Source of the DNA: Pyrrhosoma nymphula
Taxonomy: Eukaryota > Arthropoda > Insecta > Odonata > Coenagrionidae
NCBI GenBank assembly: GCA_963573305.1
Contig: OY754329.1
Span: forward strand, 83,138,576-83,202,575
DNA length: 64,000 nucleotides
Direction of reading: 5' to 3'
Part shown: positions 47,231-60,100 of the stretch, one piece after another
Position numbering within the stretch: the stretch's first letter is position 1
Layout: every line of letters starts with the position of its first letter
Notes under the pieces: generated by a model
Databases searched by the model: none
What the model was told of the DNA's origin: nothing
The model's input: the letters and a program-made list of their open reading frames with translations, nothing else
Translations under genes and position numbers: made by a program

Positions 47231-47479
47231 TCAAAAGTACCAAGACACACAGCTACAACCCGAACACCTACAGTGAATGGGTTTTAGAAAATATACCCTC
47301 CGCCAAAATCTTCTATGCTGCAGCATATAAATAAATATATGCTTACTCTGAGGTTGCATCGGCCACGACCTTTTAGAACAGTGAACAGAGCTGAAGAAAC
47401 AGTATAAAGAAACAAGATCATCTTTCATATGAAGAAGAAGAACAGATGAAATACTACTTTATTCTCATTAGTGTTCCTT

Positions 47480-47570
47480 AATCGGGAGAGTACCTACAAT
47501 AATACTAGCATTAGATAGGGAAGGATGGAGGGCTGCTAATATTGATGAAAACCTCTACAGTAATAATGTT
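47480..47570 (+). pseudogene. LINE C-terminal tail fragment
   Basis: The plus strand reads IILALDREGWRAANIDEN, matching the LA.DR..WRAAV ending of the minus-strand tails at 44870 and 46610. Only the last segment remains. Confidence 0.6.
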
Positions 47571-47589
47571 TCCATCATTCCTGTAACTC

Positions 47590-47758
47590 AATTATATGGT
47601 TGGTTAGTTGTGTATTTGGGGAGGTGATCAACAACTGAGATCATTTGCGCTATTAAGGACAGGATGAATTACTGGTGTAGGTAGGATCATTTCAGAAATG
47701 GTGGAAGGGTAGAGAAAAACCCGGCGTCAGCCTGCTCTGCACGAAAGGTGTCATGATT
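47590..47758 (-). repeat. SINE family E, 3' part
   Basis: On the minus strand, GCCGGGTTTTTCTCTACCCT and TCCACCATTTCTGA match the body of 44560-44865. The tail (complement of GGTTGGTTAGTTG...GGGGAGGTGATCAACAACTG) matches 49357-49420. The tRNA-like head is absent. Confidence 0.6.
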
Positions 47759-47759
47759 G

Positions 47760-48250
47760 CCACGGTTTAACGTCCCGCTTGAAGGACAGAATACTGTGTA
47801 CAAATGGCACTGCTTCCCAATTTATTGTATGGCAGTGAAATTTGGCTATGCCAGTATAGGCTAAATGCAGTGGAAATGGATTAGATATCTGAGAAGTGTT
47901 TGCGGTAAAAGCAGGGGGGATAGGGATAGGAATGAGCAGGTGATGAAAGAATGTGGAATGTATGACATGTATGAAATGAGCGTGTTTCGTTGGCTTGGAC
48001 ATATTAAAAGAATGGGGTAGAGTCGAATAACGAAGCAGATATATGACAGTGAAGTAAATGGTGGTAAAGGAAGGGGTAGACCGAGCGAGTCTTCGTAGAA
48101 TGTGATGGAATAATACTCCTAAGATAAGGAATATTAGGAATCTTGTAGAGCAGGAGGGCGTGAATTGAGTAAAAGATTTAGTATAGAAAAAAGTATAAGT
48201 ATAATTGATGCAAAGAGGTATGCAAGGATTGGACAGAATGGAGGAAATTA
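47760..48250 (+). pseudogene. LINE remnant: RT thumb and tail
   Basis: The plus strand reads, across frames, LLPNLLYGSEIWLCQYRLN, AVEMD..RSVCGK-like, then MYEMSVFRWLGHIKRMG, RITKQIYDSEVNGGKGRGRP (48022-48081). These are standard LINE C-terminal motifs (FGHV.RM, R.TK.IY, GRGRPR) of a different subfamily from the 9.2-kb element. Multiple stops are present. Confidence 0.75.
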
Positions 48251-48399
48251 TTAAAGCAGAGTCAGCTTTTCATGCCTATCATACCGATACAAACTTCCTT
48301 GAGTGTGCCACCCCGACAGCGAGATAGGAATGTATGCAGAATACAGTACTAGAAGTGCCCACCACATGACAACTAAGCAGGGATTAATATTGTACAGAA

Positions 48400-48485
48400 A
48401 ATTCTCCGCCTATGCCCGTATTCGAACCCGGGTCCTTCGAAATGGGAAGCCAGACCTATAACCGGCACATCAAGCCGATCCCAGT
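48400..48485 (-). repeat. tRNA-like SINE head (minus)
   Basis: On the minus strand GGCTTGATGTGCCGG (A-box-like) is followed by the near-consensus B box GGGTTCGAATACGG. Stem pairing does not support a functional tRNA. No family E body follows clearly. Confidence 0.55.
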
Positions 48486-48584
48486 CTCATTCGATAATTC
48501 TCTAATTCATGTTTTTTTCCATTATGATTTTCAGAATGCAGTTATTTTACATGATGCGTGCAACGAGTTTGTCTTTTCTACCCT

Positions 48585-48745
48585 TTTCCGTTAAATATTT
48601 TTTCTTCATAGCTCTCCGTAGGACTTTCACACTGCTCATTCCCTCCGTCCATCTCATCTTCATCATTCTTCCGTAACACCAAACTTCCAATCTCCTCCTT
48701 TCTGTTGCAGCCATCGCCTGGATAATTACGCCACTTAAATGAACT
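48585..48745 (-). pseudogene. LINE tail fragment
   Basis: The minus strand is open: AATERRRLEVWCYGRMMKM, then RWTEGMSSVKVLRRAMKKK. This matches the RLEAFEMWCYRRMLKI.WT..V.N..VL.R block of EN-RT LINEs, equivalent to 12456-12530 of the large LINE. Confidence 0.7.
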
Positions 48746-49356
48746 CTTCCGATTTATTGGCTGCGTAGACATTACCATAATTGCATATGTGGGAATAGGA
48801 TTCCCACTCCAAAACTTACGGGACTCCTTAATTCATGCGGGGTTGCATCCACCCTTGTCCCTGCGCCGGTTAACGGATAAATAACTAGGAAACCGCCCAA
48901 TGCTTCCACGGTGGGCCGGTAACAATGCACAGAGATCCATAATTTTCGTTTAATGCATGTTACACTGCCTCAAAAATGTGGTCTGGGGGAAAAAAATGTG
49001 GCTCGTAGGTTGGAAGCATTGGACATGCGGTCATGAAAAATTACCGAAACAAACAGTCTGAATGCAAAGAGAGAAGTATAAACGAAGACGTGCTAGATGC
49101 CTACGTAGATGGGAGAAAATAAAATGAGAGAATTCGAAAAAGAGGTAGAAAAAGATGTAGAAAAAAGAGGGAGAAGGAGATATTAGGAGATAGCGGAACG
49201 TCGAAATCTGAGGTGGAGAGGAAAATATGGGCAAGTAGGAAAGAAATAGGAAACTGACTTGAATATTAGACGGCATTGAGGAGCCGAAATGTCTGATGAC
49301 CTGAGGAAGGAATATTTGTTGAGAAAAGTTGTTTATGTAGCTCGGAATATCATTAG
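48746..49356. other. Gene-free stretch
   Basis: No gene recognised. 49080-49250 is purine-rich (GAGAGAAG, AAAAGAGGTAG words). Confidence 0.4.
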
Positions 49357-49705
49357 TTGGTTGGTTAATTGGGGAGGCGACTGACGACTGAACTCATATG
49401 TGCCATGATGAATAAGGCTAGTAGGTATGTAGAGAAGAATTATTTGGAGAAATGAGGAGGTGGAGAGTAACCCGAAGTCTGTGTTCGCCCACTCTTAACA
49501 GAACGTGCCAAGGGGTATATTGTTTATATTGTTTAATTCTTATCCAAAGATTGAGTAATGCGCTTGAAATACTCTCCCGAGTAAAGAAGAGGATTCCATT
49601 GACAAAACTTCGCGACTATCGAGATTCGGGCCTGGTGCCCTCAAGATGGGGAGCCAGAGCTATAGCCGACACACCAACTCGAACCCAAAATTTCTTTGGA
49701 AATGT
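49357..49705 (-). repeat. SINE family E, near full-length minus copy
   Basis: On the minus strand a tRNA-like head (GTGTGTCGGCTATAGCTCTGG near 49675, a degenerate B box AGGCCCGAATCTC near 49630) is followed by TTGGCACGTTCTGTTAAGAG, CTTCGGGTTACTCTCCACCT and the tail with GTCGCCTCCCCAATTAACC. This order and length of about 350 bp define the family together with 44560-44865. Confidence 0.65.
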
Positions 49706-50299
49706 CCGCAAAAATTGTTCCATTGCTTTTGGAGATCGATGAGGAAATCATCTGCAAAAGTTTAATGAATTTAAAAACACAACTTACTCCATTGGTAAAT
49801 CGAACGTATTTTCCTTAGTGCAGGTATTTATTTGCACTGAATCACAATTTCGTATTCGATTAATCTCATTCGAATCTCTTCGCGAGAAGGGGAGATTGAC
49901 AGTTTTACCAATTCATCGTGGACTATCACCCTGACATTTTGATGAAAAGATCGCTCTCGATGATAATCACGCTTCGCAAATTTATTCTACAGAGACGTCA
50001 AACGGTGACGCATCAACAATTTCAGGTCTGTTTGAAAAGGTGAATATCAAAACAAAATCTAGATCCCAGCTCTGGAGCATAATATAGAAGAGGAAAAGGA
50101 TAAGAGGAACGAATCAAAGTACACAATAAAATTTAAAGGGGAAGTGGAAAGAAATACTGAATTAAGAATTCCAATAATGAAATACAGAGCGTTAGGAATG
50201 AAAAAAAGAGTATATCTGTCCCGTCACGTCTAGAAACGTTAAGCCTAATTGAAATCCTTTGTGGCTTCGTCTGGTGGGGCAATAATTTACTCACACGGA
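49706..50299. other. Gene-free stretch
   Basis: Nothing recognised. Confidence 0.4.
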
Positions 50300-50500
50300 A
50301 GTTTGGGATAGTGGTTATATTTCTTAATACTTCTCGGCGGCGCAGTGACAGCGATCAGCATCTGAAAATGATCCGCAAGGCAATTACGCCTCAAATCGCG
50401 ATCGTCTGGTACACGCCGGAGGCGAGGCTCGAACCGACGACCTTGAGAGAGCCACCCACTCTCAGAACACGCCATCAATCATACCAACCACTTAAATAGA
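50300..50500 (-). repeat. tRNA-like SINE head and body (minus)
   Basis: On the minus strand TTGGTATGATTGATGGCGTG (A-box region) and GGTCGTCGGTTCGAGCCTCG (B box GGTTCGAGCC, near consensus) are correctly spaced. Acceptor-stem pairing is lacking, so it is a tRNA-derived SINE, not a tRNA gene. The body differs from family E. Confidence 0.55.
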
Positions 50501-53439
50501 TTTCGATAGCAACATTTTTGCTCTGAGCTCAAAATCGATCCTATTAGACAATCATCAAGACCTCAACTTTAAACTCGAACTGAATATTTGCGCATACTTC
50601 ATTAGATAAATGAACGAAAGGCCAACGTGTCAACTAGCCGTGGGCGGTAATAAATTAACCGCGTGTCGATACATAAATTTCTACTTTTTTATTCAGTTGA
50701 TTCTCAAAAATCAGGCCTCTTTCCGAAGATTGTGTAAAGTTTTCGAAACTTTTGAATTATGGATACGGCACTTAGGTGTCTGAACTAAATTATCACAGAG
50801 TTTTATTTATCTAAACATTGTTGATAAAATTACGAAACCCAAACACAAAGCTGGAGTTAAATAACCCACATTTAAGCACTGAAGGCCCTCTTCGACATCC
50901 AGCGATTACGAAAATCAGATAAAAATACACCCCATCCTTTTTACTAGAAGAAGCAATTGAAAATTGAAAATTTTAATAGTATTATTCTACTAGCTTCATC
51001 CATGAATAATACTACATAGAACATTTTCTAAACGATTAACTCCACAGCCAAAATTAATGCTATATTGTAACTCAGGTTGATAGGCACACTGTACTAATGC
51101 AATGGGCTGGCAAAGCAAGTGCAACGAAGGTTATCTGAATTTTCGACAGACCAGCTCTCCGTACATCATCATTTGCAACGCAATTCCAGTTCACTTTCCT
51201 ATTTCGACTGAAAATAGGGAATTGAATTCGGTTAGTGTTGGCGAGCGTCATATAAAACCAAAGGTCTCGCTGGTCAGGGGACAGGATTTCAGAGTCATCT
51301 TCACGAATAAAAATTTATTAAATATATTTTAGACATCCATAAATTCTAATTTCCATCTTTAAAAAGTCTGATGCGAGGGTTATGTTCCCAGGGTGTAACA
51401 TTCGAAGGACAAATGCTACAAGGATACGTAAGCAATTAGGCTACAGGTGGCTCCACACGTTTGTTCAAACAAGAAGAGTATAAAAATGGCAATATTGCAC
51501 GACAGTTTTTACGCTTAAATCATTACACAGAATAATTCCGCGCCAATTCCGGTCCCACCATTTCAATGACTGCTGACTAAAAGTTACATTCACGGATTAG
51601 CAGGGTATGCATTTCCGCGTACCGCGCGCGCATGTCCAAATTATCTGTTCACGAAATGTTGAGCACGAGATTACGGGGTACGAAATAGGTTCGAATCGAC
51701 ATGACACCTGCAGGATATGAGAACATATAAGAACATAATTTCACGCCACCCATTCAAGAAGCTCTCATGCAGCACTATCAGCTGTAATGTTGAGTGAATT
51801 CCAAAATTAGTTTATTTCTTCTTCGTCTCGTTCATGACATTGCTAAGCCAGATTATTCTGAAAACGCCAACATTTTGAAATACATTGAAATTTGCCGGCG
51901 CATACATACATATATGAGAGAGAGGGTCCCAATTCAGCATTAATAAAACATAAAAGTCTAATTTTATGCGGTAATCGATCACTCATGCAAGGCATAACAG
52001 ATCAAATCAAGAAAGAACGTAGGAAAACTATAAAAAATCACTCATGAAAGCACTCATATCAAATCACAAAAGAAAGTAGAACATTTATTTTTCGCAACCA
52101 AACAGCTGTTTACCAGGAGAGGTCTTTAAATATTTCTCTAAGATAATACGTAGTTGAAATAAAAAAATATAAACCTCTCAATTGAACACAAAATTGAGAA
52201 GATTGTTTAATATTTTTCATTTCTTTTGAAACTATTGTAACTATGAGTACAAGAAAACGTATATAGACGCTATAAATAAAAATGAACGTAGGAAATTCCT
52301 TCGTGTATAAAATATTTGTTGACAATAACGGTTTATCTGCAGATGCCCAAAAACAAATCTCTAATTGTAAGACGAGAGCTGGTTAAAAGGAAAGAAAAAA
52401 GAGGAAAGTTTCAAGGTAGCAAAAAATTACTATTGCCGTATCCTAGTAATAAATAAATTTGAAATTTTGTTTGCTTGCTACCCTATAATGAACAAGCTGA
52501 AGAGCCGATTATCTTTAAATGTTGTCCGTCGGTTGATGAAAGCACAAGGAAGGTCTAAGACTATATCAAAAAGACCCCAGGGCCCCAAGAATCCCCCCAA
52601 AAGGGTCCTCCGAGGGCTGCACGATGTTGCTAAACTGTTGGAGGTGTATGCATCAAGTCTTTGAAGCCATATGAAGGCTCAAGAGCTCACAGGTAACTGA
52701 TGTAACGGTGGGTCCTTCATCGGCTCTGGGACCCCAAACAAGTGCTTTCTTAGTTATTTCATAAGCATAACAGATGAACTGCTGAACCAATCGTTGTAAA
52801 ATTTCATTTGCTGATGATTTGTGGTTTTAAAACCTGTGCAATGATGAGTCATGAGTTAATGAATATTGTCACCATGACATAAAGCCTAAGTGTATCCAAT
52901 TTTGAAATAATAACATGGATGATGCGACAAAAATTTTTGTTCATTAGTTCCTAAAGGAAAGAATACATTCACGGACAGAATCTACAGTATAATCTTGGGC
53001 AGCATGTGATATTTTCCCTCGAAGGGCGTGAACACTATGGCGCTGCCCTTTGTTCTGGAGAGGAATGCTGGCGGACCTTCAACGCTAGCCGACTTGCAGG
53101 CATCTCAAGGTAAAAGCGATCGTAAGGTGTTCGGTTCGCATATCTTTAACTGGATGGCCAACCCAAGCGGCATTAGGTGACTCTCTGGTGGATGATGAAA
53201 CTTTAGATACATACAAATCCTCAAAAGTAAATACCGATTTCAAAAAGTGTTCAGTGAATACCGGCTGGATATGAAAAATGCAGAGCCACTATTTGCACTA
53301 TATTGCACTATTATACCTATTCCAATTTAATAGTATTCTAGGTGGCTCTTCTAAAGGTCGATACAAATTTTAACTTTTCCGCCAACCTACCCACTACCCC
53401 GCCAAACAAGAGCGTAAAATTAGAGACCTAAATTGCCAA
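50501..53439. other. Gene-free stretch
   Basis: About 2.9 kb with no supportable gene. A locally GC-rich segment at 52560-52640 includes purine/pyrimidine-clustered CCCC and GGG runs within a 65-codon open stretch (52467-52664); no motif recognised. A short GA run lies at 51917-51927. Confidence 0.4.
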
Positions 53440-53640
53440 ACGGAAAGATTTAAAATTTAGTTTTTTTCACGAACGATGGTAGACCATAACAGACTAACTT
53501 GAGCGTTAGTTGACTTGCAGCATTAAGTCCTGTATTGCTATGTCACTCAATACTAAAAGCATGTCTTGCATGTTTGCATTACTCCGGAAACTCTAATATC
53601 CTAATGCATGAATGTATATACTCACTCGACTGATTACGCG
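53440..53640 (+). pseudogene. LINE family D 3' end fragment
   Basis: GATTTAAAATTTAG...CACGAACGATGGTAGACCAT parallels 17068-17110 (the FIPRTIRDHN segment), followed by an ACTAAAAGCATGTCTTGCATG block matching the start of the family D 3' UTR (ACTAACAGCACGCCGTGCAT). It is more decayed than the copy at 17 kb. Confidence 0.5.
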
Positions 53641-55260
53641 AGATTTCTAAGACTTTCACAGCATACCATGAAATGAATGCTTAGATGAAAATTCATCTCG
53701 TGCAACACAACCTTGCGGTGACTAGGCGAGTAGAGCACAGTTTAGATGTAGACACAATTGGCAACAGCTAACTAAGCTTAGACAAGCAAAATACAAATAT
53801 CGTATTGCAGAATATGCATTTTATTCTCCGTGAAAGCGACATAAATTATCGTAAATCATTGCGTTGTGCATCATTTTATTTTCAGTATGTTTCAACCTCG
53901 CTCGCAATTTAAAATCAGTCTTTTCTTCTATTCAGGCTCTCGAGCTGGTCGTTTGCGCTCCAGAAAATTTCCAAGGAATCGAAGGATCTCGTCTCTCAAA
54001 GACATTTTTTCCATTCATTAATCTCTTTGTAAGCCATTCGCAGAAAGTATCATTATACTTCTTTTGTTGTGCATGCGAGCCAATAAGTAAAACTAGGTCG
54101 CCATGTAACTTGCCATTGGGAATATGCTTGGTATGCTCATTGTTGGCGAACACAGTCATGCAATCCACACTACTGCGGCTAGAGGCTGCAGCCAATTCCG
54201 CCTAACATCCGACATCAAGGATTACAATGGGACACCACCTGCCAACTTACACTGAGAATCTCTCTAAAGATTCACTCCATCCTATTCATCTCCAATAGTC
54301 CCGTAAGGATTTCCTATACCTCCAATGCAATACCGTTATCATTTACCCCCAGCTAGAATATTGCACTACCCATTTTGGACTTGCTCGATGGTTTTCCAAT
54401 TCTCCAGTTCCGTTAAAAGTTAATAGTAATTCAAAATTCTCCATGTTCAGGCGACGTTTCTGAATGCAGACTATATACTTAGCTAATACCTACTACATTA
54501 GTAAAGAGGCCCGCTCAGCAGAAAACATTAATTTCCAATTTTCCCATGGCCGTTCAACGCATGTTTCCCATCACCAACACACCCTTTAAATTACCATTAT
54601 TCTCTTATTACTCTCTCCAACGTTTCTTTAACAATACACTCCTTTTGGATATGCCAACATATTCAATAAAAATCATACATGATAATCAGTATTATTCTGT
54701 CTCCTCTTACGCGTTTTTTTAGATCTTCAATTCCTAGTACCTATCAGAGTATAAGTAAAATAAGTAATAATACTTAAGTCTCCACTGAAGTGTTCAGAAA
54801 AAGAATATAGAGATATAAGATAAAAAATAGCATCTCATAAAATATGTTGTAAAATCAAGCATCCTGAGTGAAAAGTGGATGTGTGACTCCAATGCGAAAT
54901 CGTGATATGAATTGTCTCGTGCAACTTCACATACGAAGTTGGTAATACGAAGACACTTTCCATATTTTTATTCAAATATATACTTTGAGGTGTAGCTCCA
55001 CGAAAAAAATGAAGTCTAACATAGAATACACGTAATTACACGAAGATAGGTTACATATTTAATAAAAATGGATCTTCCGCCATTATTTCTCGTCCTACAA
55101 AAATCTAGATGAATAGGTTCCTATTACTAATGCTACCGAAAGCTTCTCATTGACTCAGCATATGCCCGGTTTTTCACCAATCTATGCGTGCGTAATACGA
55201 AATTTTTATACCTATTAATAATGAACGCGCTCCGCAGATAAAATGATATGAGGGCGTAGG
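53641..55260. other. Gene-free stretch with one unidentified open segment
   Basis: 53864-54205 is open on the plus strand (113 codons) and 53932-54195 on the minus. A good polypyrimidine tract plus AG (TCTTTTCTTCTATTCAG, ending 53937) precedes ALELVVCAPENFQGIEGS on the plus strand, so an exon is possible, but no donor in a suitable register is convincing and I recognise no family on either strand. The rest is AT-rich. Confidence 0.3.
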
Positions 55261-55305
55261 AAACCTATAAGACGTAGAATGAATCATTCTACGCCTTATA
55301 GGTTT
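55261..55305. repeat. 45-bp near-perfect palindrome
   Basis: AAACCTATAAGACGTAGAAT+GA (55261-55282), one central base, then TCATTCTACGCCTTATAGG+TTT (55284-55305). Twenty-one of 22 positions pair, with one mismatch (position 12). It could extrude as a cruciform. No target duplication or element body was identified. Confidence 0.85.
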
Positions 55306-56050
55306 GAAGAGAGGGGCGTATCCAATGCCCTATTAGACAAAATATATAACAGCAAAAAAAAAGAAAAACATAGCACCTATGGTAAGGTGTTCGCTCAGGC
55401 ACTTAGTTATTTTTTGCATAAAACAGAGTCGACTATTCACCCCCTGAGGCCAATTACTAATACAATTATCATGAGCAAAACAGTTCGATACAATAAATCA
55501 GCCACTTATATATTTTCTGCAAAACTATACTAACAAAATATATTTAAAAGAGGCAACAAAATAATTCTTCATTTATATTTACCATAGAAACAAATCCCGG
55601 TTCTTGGACATCTACCTTGCAGAAACATTAATACAGCGATTTCAGCGTGTTAGGGAAAATTGTAATTAGTTTCCACAGTATTATTCGGGCCAGAATCGAC
55701 GACATTTGTAAACGGCAAATGAGAAAAACATGACGTATTTAATTCACCACTTCTTCATTCTTCGATAAAAGTCTCCTGAAAAGTAGTTTTTAATCCCCTC
55801 CCCCAGACAAGCTCACGTGCGTGGCTCAAACTGATTAGTGACAGGCAATGCAGCTCATTTAATTAGCATGGTAAATATATCTTTGCATAACAATAGTCTC
55901 TGAAAAGAAATTGAATTAGTGATAGAAGCTCTCTCATAAATACGCTTCAATAATTTCTAAACACTAATTAAAATATGAAATAGTTATTCAGAGGCGTTTA
56001 TAGTGTAAAAAATTGGCAATGTCTCTATTACGAAGCGATGTTTCGTGAAT
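55306..56050. other. Gene-free stretch
   Basis: Nothing recognised. Confidence 0.4.
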
Positions 56051-56089
56051 ATGTAATTTCTCTGAATCACTCAAGGGCAAAAATTGCCG

Positions 56090-56345
56090 TCTTTCAGACG
56101 CACCAGTGAAAAGTGTAGATAAGTATGCGAAATGCAGGTTTAGAGTACGAAACGCTATTTTTTTCCTCAGATAATTCCTACCACCTTCAGGACAAATACC
56201 CTTAAACCCGTAGAGCGAACGAGTTTCGACGCATAGCAGGCATAGTTTCTGCGAATAGGTGATATGCAGATGTAGAAAACGGGAAAAGGCGCATATTTCT
56301 ACCAAATGCATCCCTACCACCTTCCAGGCAAAGAATTTAGATGCT
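56090..56345. repeat. Degenerate tandem duplication, unit about 135 bp
   Basis: CCTACCACCTTCAGGACAAA (about 56178) recurs as CCTACCACCTTCCAGGCAAA (about 56313). Before each lie similar words (GACGCA..., ATGCAG.TGTAGA.., GGC/ACGC), suggesting two diverged tandem units. Similarity outside the CCTACCACCTTC block is low. Confidence 0.35.
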
Positions 56346-57100
56346 GTAATAAAGTTAATGAACGTAAACAGAGCAGTCAAATTCAAGATAACGCATGCGC
56401 TGAAAAAGAAATACGATATGAGTTATTTCCCTGGGTAAGACCAGGCATTCAGCAATCAGAGAAAATCATCATAGCGACAAAACATGAGGAGAGAAGGCAC
56501 GACATCAGAAATTACGAATTGGAAAACCTGGAAAAGAGCGGGGATTGGAGGGAGGAAATAATCCAGAGGCGTACCCAGGAGTTTTGTCACTCAAGCAGAG
56601 GAGCGAAAGCAAAAGAGAGGGAGATCAGAAGCGAGAGGTGAGGTTCCCGAGGTCACGTCCACACGTCAAAAGTCAAACGCGCCTGAATTTTTGGCCCGCA
56701 TGGTCCCAATTGCTCTCGCACACGCCAAAAAAATCGCAAAACAAGCATACGGAATATTCCACACCGAGGTTACCCGAGGGTATTACTCTCGAGCACATAC
56801 ATTCGCAGATATCTTCAACGTGAAGGTTTATCCCTACATATTTCTCTTCCCTCAAATTCTCCGTTCTTCTAGCGCTATTTAATTAGTTGCTTCGTTTCTA
56901 TATTAAGTAACTAATATTTGCGCAGAATGTCTATTCCTCAAGCAATATCTCAGAAAAGTCTCTTGTGGATATTCTTCTGTTTGGGTAACGCTTGCGGGAA
57001 TATTTACGTCCAACTTTACCCCCCACAAGTTTTAGGGCCTCCAAATAAACACAATATTCATGTAGCATTCATGTTTTCTCTAATTTGGTGCTAACCATCA
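56346..57100. other. Gene-free stretch
   Basis: Open stretches of up to 111 codons (56306-56641) are charged and without known motif. Nothing else is seen. Confidence 0.4.
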
Positions 57101-57104
57101 ACTT

Positions 57105-60100
57105 TCCTCTTCATCCGGTATTCCTAACCAATTTGATCCACTCATGGATCCACTCTAGGTTGGACTCATTCCTTGAAAGTTTCTCAGAATGTTCACCAAC
57201 AATTCTTTGTTTAATGTAGCCAGCCATTGTGAACTTATCCAGTATAAAGTCGACGACTTCGGTCTTCTTTTCACTAATACTTCCGCGATCGTAATTTCTG
57301 TGACGCTTGGAGGAGCTTTGGAGGCAGCTAGAACCGTTCACTTGATTTTTATCATCTTCCCGAGGATATACACTCCCATTTTCTTAATCTTCTACTTACA
57401 GATAAACACCATCCCAGTTTTCAACCTATTAATCTTCCAATGGGTATCCTATTCCCAAACAATTTTCTTCCGTCTTCAGCCAGTGACGTTGGGCATCCAT
57501 TGAGTTGCATTTATACTTCCTTGAATAACTCCACCGGAGTCTTCACTTGCAGTTCTCTCGATTTCCCTCACAACAAATTGCCTACAGCAATCTATCGTGC
57601 TTAAAAAAATGTGCCTAAAGATTTCACTTATTCTTCCCTCCTGGATTTCATCTCCATCCTTAGAAGTTATCACATCATTAGGTTGGTTGTAATGTAACTC
57701 CATCATATTCTTTCATGAATAAATTTCTATCTGTCTTCGAATATATTTTCAATATCCTCTGCTCAGCTTCACACCATCCACAATGATAGACCATATATTT
57801 TTACTTCCGTGAATAATGCACTTGCTCTTCTCTGTACACCTTGTCTTCAGTGATTCTCATCAGAACATTAAATTATCTTTAAATGTCTCTGATGAGATCA
57901 TTCCACTTAAATATAATCTTCTAGTCACATTGCACATGTAAATCTGTCTTTATTTACTGCGCATAAGTTCATTTCTGTAACGACAATTTTGCCTTCGTTG
58001 GAGTCAACTTCTTTGGGATTGAATTAATTTTTCTTAGCTCCTCCCTCCCCCAATGAATGTAGAGAATTCCATCCTATTCAACTGGATCTGTTGAAAACCT
58101 TTGCATGTCAAAATTCTTACGCAGCATCTTATTCACGCGGCTACCAATTATATGTCACATTACATTTTGAGAATTGCTCAAGAAGTGTAGCTCTCCACGC
58201 AAAAATCTCCGTGAAATGTCTTCCACCTTCGAAAATTATCCCTGACGTCGTGTAACTACGGTTTTTTCTCCTTTTATTCGGGAAATTTCCATGACTGCCT
58301 TCAGCAAACTATCTCACTCGAATAACTTTTACAAAGATTTCGTTATTTTATCCTCCTGGCTATTCTTGAAAGAAAATATTTACGATAATTCTTCGTAAAA
58401 CGGAGACGATTTTCTGATCCCAATAATTCTGATTCAATATTCTTCAACGCCACATCTCCACCGACGCGTCGTACTCTTCAAAAGTAGTCATACTCAAACG
58501 ACGCATTTCATCCGTGATTTAGTACTTTTCACTGGAATCTTCTATCAATGCAAATTACTTGATATTATGTTTTGTAAAGTAGTTTTCCAGCTCAATTTCA
58601 TGTTCACAATTTTCTTAGGGGAAGGGATAGCGAGCAAATCTTTTAAGTGTCATTTTTAGCAGTTAATTTTACACATCTTAAAAATATTGAATGGTCGACC
58701 GTATATTTTCTACGGATGTTTTGGGCTAAAAAAATAATTTCAATTAGTATCTTTTTCTGCGAGTCTTCCCACTGCATTTGGCACGACGATGGCTTCCAGA
58801 AAACAAATGAACTCTTATTATGTCCAGTGGAAGATAGCCTCTCATAAACATCATCTTCCTTATTTTTTTTCTGAACCACTTTCTTCACACTCTTCTAAGT
58901 ATTTTTCGCCATCCATTCCCAGCGTACATATAAGATAGATAAAACGCCATGAGTGATAGCAGTGAAGTTGCATCTAATATTCAAACACGGTTTTCTGAGA
59001 AAATACGTTAGCTACAAAAATTCAGTAGGTAATCTTGTGTCCATTCAGTCCATATTCTACATTTATTATTCTCCAGCAGCATCCAAATGTCATTAAATCT
59101 CTCTTATGCCCTACGCTTCACATCCACAGCATACAATTTTCAAGTCGCTCAACTTGACTTCTCGTTCGACTTGTCTTCTCCGTTTAATTTATCTCTGCCC
59201 CCATTGAAACTCCAAAGTCAACGTTCCGATATTTGTTTCACTCTGCGCTGGCCAGCGTTACATGATGTCTACAATCCTAAATCCTGCAACAACATTCCTT
59301 GGAGCCATAACGATACTAATGTCACCGTGAAAACTCTTCATCTGTGCAATCTGATCCTCCTCTCATTACGGCTCGTCAGCTACTAAACATCCTTTAAACT
59401 GTAAAGGCTCTGATTCTGTTATGCTGTTCTAGTATGTCGGTCGCTCTTCTAAAAATATGTGCTTCTGTTGATATACATATCCTCCTCTTCCTAGCCTTCA
59501 AGCTACCCACACGGCTTCCAATAATCCTATTTAACTTTTTCTATTCTTCCTCAATCTCGAATAATCATGTTTCATAAATCACATCCTCTTTCTCTCTCTT
59601 GAGAAGCAGATCTACAATTCCATCAACTTCGTCTTCTGCGACATTCACATTCGGTCTCCCAAGATTTTCAGTTTCGTGTCTCCTTTTCATATTTGAATAA
59701 TATCACGTACTAGCGTCCTGTTTATCTCCTTGGCTATAGTTTCTATCCTCACTCTCTAGTTTTCTCGCTCCTCTTAAATTCCATTCGGTCCTTCATTAAC
59801 ACTGCAGCGAGCAGCGACCATTGTTGATAGCTGCACTTGAGTAGCTTTAATAGGTTTTTAAATCACTGGTCCACTTCAATGAAGTCATTTTGTACACGTA
59901 AACGTTCTCCAGGCATTATCTGTGACATTGTATTCCCTAAATGGGCGTCTACCGTTAAAATTTTTACTGTATTCCAATATCCATTAGCGTCTCTCCCTTT
60001 TCGCTCCTTTTTCCGAAGCGCCATTTCTTCTACCGGACCTTATCTGGCGATGTTGCTCCAATTTCATGGGATAATAAGGCTTTCTTCTCCTGCTAAAATG

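Noticed and set aside
48400..48485. Possible tRNA gene on the minus strand
   Set aside because: A and B boxes are present but the acceptor and anticodon stems do not pair; better explained as a SINE head.
50300..50500. Possible tRNA gene on the minus strand
   Set aside because: Good B box but no acceptor-stem complementarity; tRNA-derived SINE preferred.
54200..54480. LINE RT fragment around a PQLEYCTTHFG-like reading
   Set aside because: Resembles the RP.LEYC block of LINE RTs in one frame only, with no second supporting motif nearby.
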